A DNA stretch of 64,000 nucleotides, taken from the NCBI GenBank assembly GCA_021401465.1, contig JADDMT010000042.1:212210-276209 (forward strand), read 5' to 3'. The notes under the pieces are model-generated. The model was not told the origin of the DNA. It did no database searches and worked only from the letters and a program-made list of their open reading frames with translations. The position numbers and the translations under genes were made by a program. Shown piece by piece: positions 42,415 to 52,716 of this stretch (positions are counted from its first letter, which is position 1; each line of letters opens with the position of its first letter). This DNA is from Teratosphaeria epicoccoides. Its lineage: Eukaryota; Ascomycota; Dothideomycetes; Mycosphaerellales; Teratosphaeriaceae.

Positions 42415-45228
42415 ATGGCGGATGGGATCACCATACCTTCGCCATCAGCCTTCTTGAGGAATAGTCCCGATCCCCTCCCGCTGTCGCCACAGGGCACACA
42501 AGCAACGCAGCATGTGCGACGGAAGAGTCAGGAGACGAAAAAAAAGGCGCCGCGCAAGGGTGGCGCGGCTGGTGGTGGTGGTGGTGGTGGTGGTGGGGGG
42601 GGTGGGTTTCAGGTGAAGCCGAAGCAGACCAAGTCTCGAAATGGTGAATATGGAGCAGCGAAAACACGGACTCGCATGGCAACCATGCTGACACTCGTGG
42701 CATGCAGGTTGTGTAACGTGCAAGCAGAAGCGCCTGAAGTGTGGTGAAGAGAAGCCGGGCTGCGCCAACTGCGCCAAACGTAATGTCGAGTGTGGTGGTT
42801 ACAAGAAAGACTTCAAGTGGCGGCCGTTTGAAGAGACGAACGTCAAGGTCAACATTGATCGTCAGAAGCGAGGCATGCTGATATCCCAGTCCCACTAAGC
42901 TCTGGGCTACTGACAATGACGACAGCATCACCGCCAGCTCAGGCTGCTCGTGCTCCCGCTGCAACTGCACCGGTCCCGTCTGCCCAGACTCCAGCTCAGT
43001 CCACGAAGCCAACGACACCTGAAGACGAAGGTATCCCGCAACAAGTGCTCACTGTTCGCACCCACAAGGCTTCATTGACCAGCCCTACCAAGGACAGTAA
43101 ACGGCCGAAAGCCGTGAGCGACGATGAAAGCACAACGCCGCTGCATCAGAGACCGATGAAGGCCAAGCGCAAGTCGCGAGCTCACAGTCCAGCCACAGTG
43201 ACACAATCTCCGATCGAAGAGGAGCAGCCAGAAACGGAAACCACCAATATCACAAGTCCTGATCTCTCACCCTCCTTTGAGACAAAAACTGTGGCCTTCA
43301 GCACCCCTTCAGGATGGCCAGATGTCACACAGGCGGCCACCGCTCTTTCGCCCACCATGACCGAGATCATGTTTCCATTCGCAGGCGAGACGCAGTCGGA
43401 CGGCGACTTTATCAACTTCTCCATGCCTGACGGCATGTCGATACCTCTGTCACCCATACACAACGATGCGCAACCGGAAGTCCTTGACCCATTGTTGGCT
43501 GTTGATGATCTCGACGAAGAATTTGCCGATGTCATCCCACACGACGAGCTAGATGGTGTGTTGCCAGTCTTCGTTGCCACGAGAGACAGATCGCGGACTG
43601 CACCGCAGATTTCTGATGAAGAATGGATTGATATATGGACAGGACCAATGGACTACAGCTTCTCACATCCTCGCTTGCCCATGGACAGCGAAGAAGCACT
43701 GATTCTGCGTTTCGACCGACTTACTTGCGGCATCCTGTCAATCATGGACGGACTTGACGACAACCCGTGGCGGACTTGTATCTGGTCACTCGCTCAGACC
43801 TCCCCAGCGCTGAGGAACGCGATCTTGGCCATGACGGCGTTCCATTCAGCGACCGATGTGCCAGCCTTGAAATTGGTTGGGATTCGACACAAAGCAAAGG
43901 CCGTTGGCTACATGAGTGAAGGCATCAGAGACAACAGCATAGCTCAACAGCATTCAATCGCCACAGCGCTGGCATTGGCTTTCGCTGAGTCCTGGGAGCA
44001 ACCTTCTAGCTCCGGGATCATGCACATCAAAGGCGCGCAACAGCTTGTCAATCGAGCTATAGAGCAGCATCGTCTGGTTCCGCTTCAGGGCAAGGATCTT
44101 GCACGGCTGAAGTTTCTCTGCAACGCATGGGTGTACATGGACGTGATGGCTCGTCTGACAGCCGTGGATTGCAACGACTCGGAGGACTTTGACTTCACAT
44201 TCGAATTCGAAGCCAGCGATCCCAATCACCATGGCTTCGGCATCAACTTTGGTCTCCCTGTCGACGCTAAGTTGGATCCACTAATGGGTTGTGCCAATAC
44301 ACTCTTTCCAGTGATCGGGCGTGTGGCGAATCTGGTGCGAAAAGTCTGCAGGTCCCAGACCACAAGCCCATCTGTGATTAGCCAAGCCAACGACTTGAAG
44401 GTGGCGCTTGAGACATGGGATCCGCCAGACTACATTGAGCCGCCAGAAGACCCGACGACAGACGTCCAGCATGCCATCCAAACAGCAGAGGCTTATCGCT
44501 GGGCCGCGATATTGCACTTACACCAGTCAGTCCCGGAGCTCCCATCACGGTTGTCTACAGCAGAGTTGGCGCAGCAAGTGCTGCAGTATCTAGCAACAGT
44601 CCCGCCTGTCAGTCGCTGCGTCATTGTGCAGGTTTTCCCACTCTTGGCAGCAGGTTGCGAAGCCAAGACCGAAGAAGATCGTGACTTTGTACGTCAACGC
44701 TGGCGTTTCATGGAGCGACGGATGCGGATTGGCGTCCCAGAGCACGCTGCTAGAGTTTGCGAAGAGGTATGGAGAAGACAGGACGCCTATGAAGCTCAGC
44801 CTCCAACCCAACGCAGACTGGTAGCCACTGCCAACTTGCAGCCGTCGAGGCAACACGCCATGCCACTCGAACGTAACAACATGGGCGGATATCAGGACCG
44901 TGATCCTGGCCGGACTGGGATGGTGTTCAGTGCTTATATAGAAGACGAGGAGTTGCAGCCGCAGAACAGGAAGAGCAGCACGTTCAGCGATCGTTTGCCA
45001 CCGATCCGATCTTCACAGGATGGTCTGAAGCGTCAGAAAGGTCGCATGGATCCTGCATACACAGTGCGAGGTCACCTGCATTGGGTGGGAGTGATGTGGG
45101 ACTGGCGGTGGGAAGGTCTGTACCACGGTCAAGATCATCTAGCCATGCATGCTGATTCTTCCTCACAGTACTTCTCGCATAGCGTCCAGGCCTGCGATTT
45201 ACGGGCATCTAAGGTTCCGTGTGCTTGA
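42415..45228 (+). CDS. Zn2Cys6 transcription factor with fungal-specific domain
   Basis: Proposed exons 42415-42643, 42708-42872 and 42926-45228 give 898 aa. Intron 1 (64 nt; GTGAAT, ATGCTGAC, TGCAG) splits the zinc cluster start. The joined DNA-binding domain is C78-X2-C81-X6-C88-X6-C95-X2-C98-X6-C105, followed by GGYKKDFKWRPFEE. Intron 2 seems to use a GC donor (42873) with the acceptor at 42925; a weaker GT donor at 42861 also keeps frame. An N-terminal Ser/Pro region contains a 12-Gly run. After an acidic/disordered section, a helical domain from about residue 340 (WRTCIWSLAQTSPALRNAI) resembles the Fungal_trans_2 type. It is a nuclear sequence-specific regulator; its target genes cannot be told from context. 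The last 40 residues look less conserved, so the 3' end may be spliced differently. Confidence 0.85.
42571..42606 (+). repeat. GGT/GGG microsatellite coding 12 glycines
   Basis: Eight GGT triplets followed by a G-rich run encode twelve consecutive glycines in the N-terminal region of the Zn2Cys6 regulator, shortly before the zinc cluster. The triplet unit allows length change in frame. Confidence 0.95.
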
Positions 45229-45598
45229 TGTAAATTGGATGTCCATGACAGTTGATGCTGATGTTACGACGATACTGCTCCTTGCGGCATATTCGGCTTT
45301 TCGGGAACGATTTGATGCTTCAGAGCACGCTATTAGATTGTCCAGCGATTCAGCGATGCGGTGTTGGTGGGCGTTTTGGTATAGTACATGGCCGTCAGAA
45401 TTATGATAGAAGGCCATAAGCAGCTCTCGGTCGATCTGTCCTACGCAATGCAGTGTGAGCCTGGTTTCTCGATACGACGTCCTGTCAAGGATATTCAATG
45501 TCTTACGTAGCGCCTATCGATGCAAGAAGATTGACCTGTCGGATGACCAGATAGACATACATCAAACGCACCGCGGCCGTTCCACTCCGTGAATTCTG
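45229..45598. other. Convergent intergenic spacer
   Basis: About 370 nt between the stop of the Zn2Cys6 regulator and the stop of the small minus-strand hypothetical gene. No coding support. Confidence 0.55.
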
Positions 45599-46174
45599 TC
45601 AGTGGGCGCCGGCGTGATCACCCATCAGCGCTCCAGCTACACCTCCAGACCTCACCAAAGACTCATCAGAGCTAAACACAGCGCCGTGTCTCTCCTCCAC
45701 GGCACTGACTGGCACTGGCCTCCATCCCGTGATCTCCTCCACGGCATCCTCGTGACTCCAGCGCTCAAGCATGGTCTGCGCGATCGTGCCCCTGAGCTCA
45801 TCCTTGATCTCCTCGTCCTCCTCAGCTCCGATGGTAGGCAGGTACATGCCATGCTCGACCCTGGCACTCATCTTCTCAATCTGCTGCTGCAGAGATTCCA
45901 TGTGCTGTTCCACAGACGTCCTCAGCTTGGACGGTGCGAGCGATAGACCCGTCGTCAGATCGTCTTGCCATATTCGCTGGTACACACTCCTGTCTTCATT
46001 GCAGTTAGGTGATGGATCTGCTGGTTGGCTGATAATCTGCTCCAAGTCGCGTAAGGCTGGGCTCACGATTCGGGCGGTCGATCTGCGGTCAGTATGTGCA
46101 GGCATGGTGTGTGGTGGGTGAGGGCTGTGCAGATCATTACTGAATGCTGAGGCGCCCGTCACGTCGTCGTCCAT
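45599..46174 (-). CDS. Hypothetical 191-aa protein with a short coiled coil
   Basis: A single exon from ATG 46174 (MDDDVTGASAF) to 45599 encodes 191 aa. The frame extends upstream to 46219 only through further residues without a stronger start. The middle has helical, charged sequence: LRDLEQIISQPA, then LRTSVEQHMESLQQQIEKMS, which is coiled-coil-like, then an acidic stretch EEDEEIKDELRG and HEDAVEEITGWRPVPVS. Composition is that of a real protein rather than an antisense shadow, and no larger frame overlaps it. I do not recognise a family and give no function. Confidence 0.55.
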   Translation of the reverse strand: MDDDVTGASAFSNDLHSPHPPHTMPAHTDRRSTARIVSPALRDLEQIISQPADPSPNCNEDRSVYQRIWQDDLTTGLSLAPSKLRTSVEQHMESLQQQIEKMSARVEHGMYLPTIGAEEDEEIKDELRGTIAQTMLERWSHEDAVEEITGWRPVPVSAVEERHGAVFSSDESLVRSGGVAGALMGDHAGAH

Positions 46175-46760
46175 GTTTCTTGTTTGAATCATCGATCTTG
46201 GGCATCGCGATGACTGCAATGCTTATGCGTTTGCTGGAATCGACAACGGTCATGAGCGCACATCACCAGAGCCAAACGCTGCAGCATCGGCTGTTCAGAG
46301 CAAGCAGGCAATGTTGGCTGGCATCAAGAAGTGCTGTATGATCGAACCATATCGAAGGACAGGAACTCACAGAACGCAAGGTATGCCATCAGTCACCCGA
46401 CTTGTGCGCCGAGGAAGCCAATGCATGTTGGTCATGCTCAGACATTGCAAGTTGTCAACAGCGTCATCGTGCAATTCCTCCATGTCGATGAAGAATGTTC
46501 ATGCTGGCAGGCAGTCAAATCTGTCGACCAGCAGTGAGTCATGTCAATCAACCAACCGATTGCCTGACTTCTGGAGACGCTGTAGCAAGCTGTCGTGTTA
46601 TTAGTCGGATTTATTACAGCCTTTCAAACTCATCACATCGACAGTGACCTGCACCAGCCGATCATGCGTATGCATGTTCCAAGACATTTCTTTCGTCATT
46701 CAGACGCTGCATGGCCGCACAGCTAAATACAAAATGTACAGCAATCAAAGGTCCGACTGC
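46175..46760. other. Intergenic
   Basis: About 590 nt between the hypothetical gene start and the sedolisin stop. It should hold the 3' UTR of the protease gene and the promoter of the hypothetical gene. No other feature is seen. Confidence 0.55.
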
Positions 46761-48722
46761 CTAGCTCACGCCAAAGATCTTCAACAATGCCGGAAAGTTC
46801 GGAGTCCCCAACCCTGTAACAGGATCCCAGCCGGGAGCGGCGCTGAAACCATTCGTATTACAACCCGGGTTGTTGCCAACAGTAATGTCATGCAAGGCGC
46901 CGGGGTTGGCATAGAGCGTGGGGTTGACAAACCCAACAGTAGACATGCCAGCTGCGATTCTCTTCTCATTGACCCGAGTCAGGATGGCACCCCACGTCGG
47001 TGCAGATGCGGACGTGCCACCAATGAGGGTCGGAAGGCCCATGTTGAAGATGAGGACATTGTCGCCCACAGCGGAAACATCCGGATACGCACGACCAGCT
47101 TTATTGTAAATGCCGCCGACATAGCAGGAGGAGCTGTTGTCCGTGCAAGAGTATGCTGGGTATGGAGGGGTGTGCTGTGTCAAGTACGTGTTGACTGCCG
47201 ACTGTTGATAGCTGGGAATGGGGTAGATGTTGCTGAAGCCGCCGCCAGACCCGAACCTTGTGACGGCGGTTTCCTGGTCCTTCGTCGCCTGGCCAGTGAG
47301 CAGCGTGGCACCGACAGCGGTCACATACGGGCACGTGACCGGAAAGTCCGGCGAGAAGATTTGGCCAGTGCCGAGACAGCCGTCAGAGTTGTCATCGCCA
47401 GATGGGCCCGCGACGCCACTGTCGCCTGAGGAGATTACGATTGATACACCTTGCATGCCCAGTTTCATGAACTCGTTGCACTGACGCTGTTGGTATGAAG
47501 CTGGCAGATCGGCCTCTTGACCACCGTAAGAGATTGAGATGACGTTGGTAGGCTTGTAGACGCCGCACTCAAGATTCCCTTTGTAGCCTCCAGGCTGGGG
47601 GTCGGGATACGGTGGGTCTAGTGGAGAGTTGCCGGTCTCGCCGTAGGCGGAATAGGTGCAGTAAGAGCCATCGATTGCGTCTAAGAAATTGTTGAAGAAT
47701 CCTTCGTAGGTGTAGTTGGCCTCGTAGACGGGGTCATCAGTCTGGAACAAGATCGAGTTTTGGGGGTAAATCAATGGGTACGAAATTTGAAAATCCAGGT
47801 CGCTCTCTGGGCCGGCAGATGTGACCGGATCAGGAGCGACAGCTCCGTCAATCGCATCCAGAGTCGGGTGGGTACCCTGCGGAATATAGGGAGCCAGGGT
47901 GAGGAAGAATTCATTCAGATCCGTCTGAGAGTAAACGTCACCAAGGTCCTCGAAGATACCCAGCTGGTTGCCAGCAGCAGCAGTGGTAGATCTACTGATG
48001 TTGTACTCAGCCATGATACACTCTGGCGTGATGACAACATCGCAATAGGAGAGCAGCAAGGAGCTCAAGGCAGGGAGACCAGAGGGCAGCGGCAGTTTTG
48101 GTGGCTTCTGCGTATTCCCGCTTCCCACACCAAATGTTCGCTTCTGAATCTCGCCTGCAGACGGCTTGCCAGTCTGGGTCGCGTACAACTTCACACCTGG
48201 CGTGATATAGTCGATATGCTGCTTGACATGACCTGGAACGTGGTACTCATCGCAGGCAATAGTGCTCTTCTCCATGGCCGTATTCTCGTAGAAGTGGTAC
48301 TCCGCCTTGAGAAGCTCCTCGGCCTCAGAAGTCCTGGCGTCGAATTGTAGCCATTGCTTGTTGACGGACTGCGAAATTCTGTCCGCCGCAATGCCAGCCC
48401 GATGCAGCCAGCTGCGGACAGCGTCCACAGTGTCTGCTGTTGGCGCGAAGAAGTCGGTCACTTCATCGACGGTCCAGTGGTTACCGTATTCGGGTGACTG
48501 TGGGTGAGAGATCTTCATGAGCATTTCCTCGCCCCTGTCGAGATTGTTCTGGGTCAAGCCAATGCGCATGGGGAGTTTGACGTCGCCATGAACGCGGTTA
48601 CGCTTCGCCCAGTGTCGTGAATCAGCTCTCTTCTCATGTAAAACATAATTTGAGCCTGCCGTGGGTGCAGCGGCGACCTTTACCGCCAGAGCGGTCAACA
48701 CAGTGGCTAGAATGTAGCGCAT
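46761..48722 (-). CDS. Secreted sedolisin-family (S53) serine carboxyl peptidase
   Basis: A single exon encodes 653 aa. A signal peptide spans about 1-19 (MRYILATVLTALAVKVAAA). The pro-domain (pro-kumamolisin activation type, about 30-190) includes NHWTVDEVTDFFAP. The mature domain carries the sedolisin catalytic set: Glu and Asp in GPESDLDFQ near residue 305, the oxyanion Asp in SSGDSG near 431 and the nucleophile Ser in GGTSASAP near 571. A C-terminal DPVTGLGTPNF region fits the calcium site. Several N-glycosylation sequons are present. Length and layout match fungal tripeptidyl-peptidase/sedolisin enzymes that work outside the cell at acid pH, releasing tripeptides from proteins. All catalytic residues look intact. 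It stands alone with no clustered protease genes. Confidence 0.95.
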   Translation of the reverse strand: MRYILATVLTALAVKVAAAPTAGSNYVLHEKRADSRHWAKRNRVHGDVKLPMRIGLTQNNLDRGEEMLMKISHPQSPEYGNHWTVDEVTDFFAPTADTVDAVRSWLHRAGIAADRISQSVNKQWLQFDARTSEAEELLKAEYHFYENTAMEKSTIACDEYHVPGHVKQHIDYITPGVKLYATQTGKPSAGEIQKRTFGVGSGNTQKPPKLPLPSGLPALSSLLLSYCDVVITPECIMAEYNISRSTTAAAGNQLGIFEDLGDVYSQTDLNEFFLTLAPYIPQGTHPTLDAIDGAVAPDPVTSAGPESDLDFQISYPLIYPQNSILFQTDDPVYEANYTYEGFFNNFLDAIDGSYCTYSAYGETGNSPLDPPYPDPQPGGYKGNLECGVYKPTNVISISYGGQEADLPASYQQRQCNEFMKLGMQGVSIVISSGDSGVAGPSGDDNSDGCLGTGQIFSPDFPVTCPYVTAVGATLLTGQATKDQETAVTRFGSGGGFSNIYPIPSYQQSAVNTYLTQHTPPYPAYSCTDNSSSCYVGGIYNKAGRAYPDVSAVGDNVLIFNMGLPTLIGGTSASAPTWGAILTRVNEKRIAAGMSTVGFVNPTLYANPGALHDITVGNNPGCNTNGFSAAPGWDPVTGLGTPNFPALLKIFGVS

Positions 48723-49908
48723 CGTGTCGGAGATCAGGAAGAAGAAAGACGCACGACGGCATCATGATATTGGGACTGCAGCGAGTACTTATCACACCTA
48801 TACCGCCCGCACTCCACTTTGCGCTCCCGCGGTGATCATCGAAAGGACGACTCGCCATGGCCGTAGCGTTGAAGTTCCCCTGGACAGGTGGTCCACTAAG
48901 TGAGCAGTCTACCGGCTGGATCGTCATTCAGCCCTCATGTTCCTGATATCACGAGTGGCGATTGATATGGCCATGTCCGTTCGATGCAACCCCACTGCAC
49001 ACCATTTCGACAATCCACATGCCTCGGTGAATATGGTAGCCGAAGAGAGGTCCCACCGCCCTTGAATCTTGCTTGTAAAGGAAGGAGATCATGCTTAAGC
49101 ATCAAAGTTGCAGTAGCCTCTCTGCAAGTATCGTGACGGCGGTCGATCGGATTGGCCGAGCCTGACAGTCTTTTAAGTTTGTCCTTGTTGTGCCTCGCGC
49201 CATGTCGTTGGGCATTTGGCGAGATAACGTTCTAGAATCATGCAGCCAGCAGGTGCGTATGTTTTACACTCCGGCTTGTCAACCAAGGTGACAGGGCCTA
49301 TGATTGTATGCGAAAGCAATAGGAGTGCTTTGAGTGGTTGTCAGCACGGATTCTTGACCCCGCACGTTGACTAGGCCGACCGACCGACTTGAAGTTTCCT
49401 TTCCGTCGTGGGACGCTCGTAGGACGTAATATTTCTGTACTGTCGCCATAGGTTCGGCACGTGAGCAGTGCCACAATCGTCGAGTTCGGGTGCAACCAAA
49501 GCCGATATGGTGGTGACATGTTATCTCCCGCGCGCCATCTGGCGTCCCTTTGTTTGATGTTGTGGTATGTTACTGCAGCCCGAAGATTTGCTAGTACGGT
49601 GCGGGATCTTTGACCTCATAGCGAGAGTTCCCGAATCTAGACAATCACCACTTGTGAGACGCTCTCCCTGGACAATGTGCTTGCGCAACAATGTTGAAGT
49701 GTGCGACGAATGAGCTGCTCGGAATGGTGACATCTGGCTGGATACCGGACAGCTCGTCTTGGGCAGGCTGCACGGATTCACAAGCCATCTGGGCACATCC
49801 TCGGCAGACTTGCAGAGCAGTCATGCTTGCTGACCGGCAAGATACGGGCATTGAGCAGAGGCGGGTGCGACTGGTCTCTGTCTTGGAAAAGGCTGCACCT
49901 GATTTGGC
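48723..49908. other. Intergenic upstream of the sedolisin gene
   Basis: About 1.2 kb between the sedolisin start and the stop of the GNAT gene, both on the minus strand. It should contain the protease promoter. ORFs up to 97 codons show nothing recognisable. Confidence 0.55.
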
Positions 49909-50688
49909 TCATTTACTCAGTAGGTCAGTCACACTGATGTCTCTCTGCATCACGACTGCTCCGCTCGGCTGCAGACGGCGATAATAGCCGGCTTCGCTGT
50001 GCACCTCGCGGAAGCCTCGTTTCTTGTACCACTCGAGGCCCTCGACATTGGCTTGCCAAACATGCGCACCAACGCTCGTCACGCTGTAGTCTTCCACAGC
50101 CCGCTTGAGCAAAACATCGAGCATGCGAGTCGCGATGCCGTGGCCACGGTATGGCGATAGTAGGACGAGCGTGCTGAGATAGAGCATAGGGCCGTCCTTG
50201 GTTTGCGCGGCGTTTGCCCTCATGTGCTGAGGCGTAGGTGGACGAGCAAAGAGACGACCTCGCACAGCCCCGATTAACCTGCCCGCATCCTGGCCGATTC
50301 GTGCGGGGTCGTCATGCCAGGTTGCCAGAAGCGTAATGTCGTTCGTGGATGGGTCCTCAATGATTTCGCGATAGAACCTTTCGGGATACGGGATTGGGAG
50401 AAGCAGGCTGTTGAGGCGTTTGAGGTGGAGGAGATCCTCTTTTGTACATCGCCGAATTTCGACCTGGGGCGGCAGACTGCTTTGAACGGCCGATTTGGTG
50501 GCGCATGGAGGGTTTATGGCCGGATTGTGCTTGCCATCTTCACTGGCATCCAGAGATGAAGGCGGAGTAGAAAGACGTGGCCTGGGACCGGCCGTGGGGC
50601 TCGCGTCCTCGTTCCTGGCTGCTTTTGCAGGTGCTTGGTCTATCACTCTTTGCTGCATCAACCACGCCGTCAACGAGGCCTGCGGCAT
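49909..50688 (-). CDS. GNAT N-acetyltransferase, NAA50-like
   Basis: A single exon encodes 259 aa. About 75 N-terminal residues are Pro/Ser/Ala-rich and probably disordered. The GNAT fold follows, beginning VEIRRCTKEDLLHLKRLNS. LLLPIPYPERFYREI resembles the substrate-loop region of NAA50/San-type N-terminal acetyltransferases. The acetyl-CoA site is LYLSTLVLLSPYRGHGIATRML, with R-G-H-G-I-A as the Q/R-x-x-G-x-A motif. It then continues VGAHVWQANVEGLEWYKKRGF, typical of the family. NAA50 acetylates N-terminal Met of certain proteins near the ribosome and lysines elsewhere; the exact substrate of this longer fungal form is not known. The N-terminal extension is unusual for NAA50. Confidence 0.85.
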   Translation of the reverse strand: MPQASLTAWLMQQRVIDQAPAKAARNEDASPTAGPRPRLSTPPSSLDASEDGKHNPAINPPCATKSAVQSSLPPQVEIRRCTKEDLLHLKRLNSLLLPIPYPERFYREIIEDPSTNDITLLATWHDDPARIGQDAGRLIGAVRGRLFARPPTPQHMRANAAQTKDGPMLYLSTLVLLSPYRGHGIATRMLDVLLKRAVEDYSVTSVGAHVWQANVEGLEWYKKRGFREVHSEAGYYRRLQPSGAVVMQRDISVTDLLSK

Positions 50689-51464
50689 GGCTCGTTGTGT
50701 GATGCGACACGTCGGCCAGGCGTGTAGATGGTTCGCGTAGACCAGATCGGAAGACGCGCTAGGTACGACGGGCGGTGCAACGTCGGCTCGGAGAAAGGCA
50801 ATCCCGAACTTTACCGCGCGTTCAAAATTTTCTTCAAGACACCGACATTATTATGCTCATCCATCCTCCCATCACTCTTCCTGCTGCACGCATCCGCCAG
50901 ATGGTCGCGCGAGACCAGCAACGCTGAGGTGTGTATGAGTCTTCCACTGCTTGAACTTCCAGGATGACATAATTTGCGACTGATGACCGCTTGCGGAGGG
51001 GCTCGCCGGCCACTTGTAACGCGGCGGTCTACATGATCTTCCATTTCTTACATATTCTGACCACATGCACCATATTCAAGCTGCCCACGCATCACATTGA
51101 CACAAGCGCTCACACAACATCTGAGCTGTGATCAGCCGCAGAGGCTGACATTATCGACAGGTGCCAGCTCCTCTGCAACGCTATGATGGCCGCGACCCTT
51201 GCGAGGTACGTAATATCTCCTTCCTCTATCATCACTCTTGCAATGATGCAAAACCTACGCACTAGATAGTAACTGATTCTCCATGATTCATTTTTACACC
51301 AAGATCACTGATCGCAATCACTCTCCCTTGCCCTGCTTACTCTACAGGTCGGCCAGATTCTGACAGCATTGACGCAGATGACAGCAGTGACGGACGTCAA
51401 CGGCCACAGAAAGTCGCCAAAAATTCAAAATTCATAGTCCTCAAAGTCTTTCTCCTGCCCCGGC
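50689..51464. other. Divergent intergenic region
   Basis: About 780 nt between the starts of the GNAT gene (minus) and the interrupted F-box-like gene (plus). No supported coding sequence; it should hold both promoters. Confidence 0.5.
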
Positions 51465-52415
51465 ATGCCTGGCTTGACACCCATCCGCGTGCGTGGCAAG
51501 CGCAGTGCTACGTCCGAGGAGAAGTGGCACACGGGCAAGAAGCGAAAGCTCGTCCAGCAGACTGTTCCTGCGAGTCTTGCGGTCGGATCGAATGCAGAGA
51601 CTCGGAGCTCGAACGCTGTGCCGCGAAAGCGCATACAGCAACGCATTGAACAGTCTCGCCTCGAGCAGCTTCCTGCTGAGATTGTGCAGGACATCTTCGT
51701 GAGATCAGGCAACACAAATCTGCCACTGACTTGCAAGAGTTTGATGAATCAGCTGTCCAGCCGTCATTTGTACATGTCGGTGACCTCGAGCGTGATGGCG
51801 CCATTTCAGAGCCAAGACGCAAAACCAGGATCTATGGAAATTCTGGCAGCTCGGCGCCTGTTCAATTGTAATTTTATGACTTGGGACTTCTGGAACGTGT
51901 GACTAGATGAAGCATTTCCGGAAGCCGCACCGAAGGAGGTTGAGCATACTCCCGACAGGCATCGTACTGCTTCACACTACGCGTCGCTTGTTGCCCGTAA
52001 GCTGTCTCACTTACCTGCTATGCCGTCCAGGAAGCTCCTCGTAGGGCCGTGGACGCCTGATCACATCAGTTTTTTTCGCACCATAACACGCCCCTGCTTC
52101 AGCATGCTCGACAATGGCTCCGCCGACTGTGAGCTGGCATATGAAGGGCTCGAGCAAGCCGTAGCGGAAGGTGTCTGGGAGGCGGTAGACCTCATATTTC
52201 AGCGTATAGGCTTGAAACCCACAACAAACCTGTTGTGCAAGGCTGTCATTCAATACGGCTGCAATGAGAAGGTTGTCAAGTTGCTTTTGGACCGAGGTGG
52301 TCAGGACCTCGATCTGCTGACGCCGGCGTTGTGGTCGTGGGCTGAGACAATTGACAGGCGAGACGATGACAAAGGAAGCTGGCTGATCAAGGAGCTTAAG
52401 CAGCGTGCTTCATGA
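51465..52415 (+). pseudogene. F-box-like protein gene interrupted by one in-frame TGA
   Basis: From ATG 51465 the frame runs 145 codons, meets TGA at 51900-51902, and then stays open in the same frame for 170 more codons to 52415. The first part has a basic N-terminus (MPGLTPIRVRGKR) and an F-box-like segment LEQLPAEIVQDIFVRSGNTN. The second part has RKLLVGPWTPDHISFF, ELAYEGLEQAVAEGVWEAVD and a helical ankyrin-like end ALWSWAETI. From memory of Dothideomycete F-box-like proteins, both parts belong to one protein and a Trp (TGG) is expected at the stop; no search was made. No intron with usable borders and length removes the stop while keeping frame. The context is TGA CTA G, a known leaky stop. 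So it is either a recent nonsense allele or a readthrough gene. Confidence 0.7.
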
Positions 52416-52716
52416 GGTGTCTCGGATCTGCAGTCCGCAGAGCCATTCACCCCGCTTTCCGCGAGATGATCACCGTAATTACCATGACCGTGCGCCGCCA
52501 CGCCGGTGCGTTCCACGGGCTGTCAGCCGTAAGCCACGCATCCCGCCAAAAGTAACTTGCCATCGAAATGATGTTCATCGACTTGCCTGTCATGGCGTGG
52601 TGATGCGATCCAGGCAGGATCCGGCTCGTTCCTGATGTGATTGCAGGATCGTCCGACTGTCAGCTGAGGATTCTTGGAGGAGAATCCATTCCTCCCTAGA
52701 AGTGAGTCGCAGAACC
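52416..52716. other. Short intergenic spacer
   Basis: About 300 nt between the F-box-like gene and the next gene on the same strand. No coding support. Confidence 0.5.

Noticed and set aside
39234..48722. Secondary-metabolite cluster around the O-methyltransferase, Zn2Cys6 regulator and secreted protease
   Set aside because: No polyketide synthase, peptide synthetase, terpene cyclase, P450 or transporter is present, and the genes are spaced widely.
51894..52030. Intron starting at GTGTGA (51897) that would remove the internal TGA of the F-box-like gene
   Set aside because: The available acceptors give lengths that break the downstream frame, and the sequence inside looks coding.
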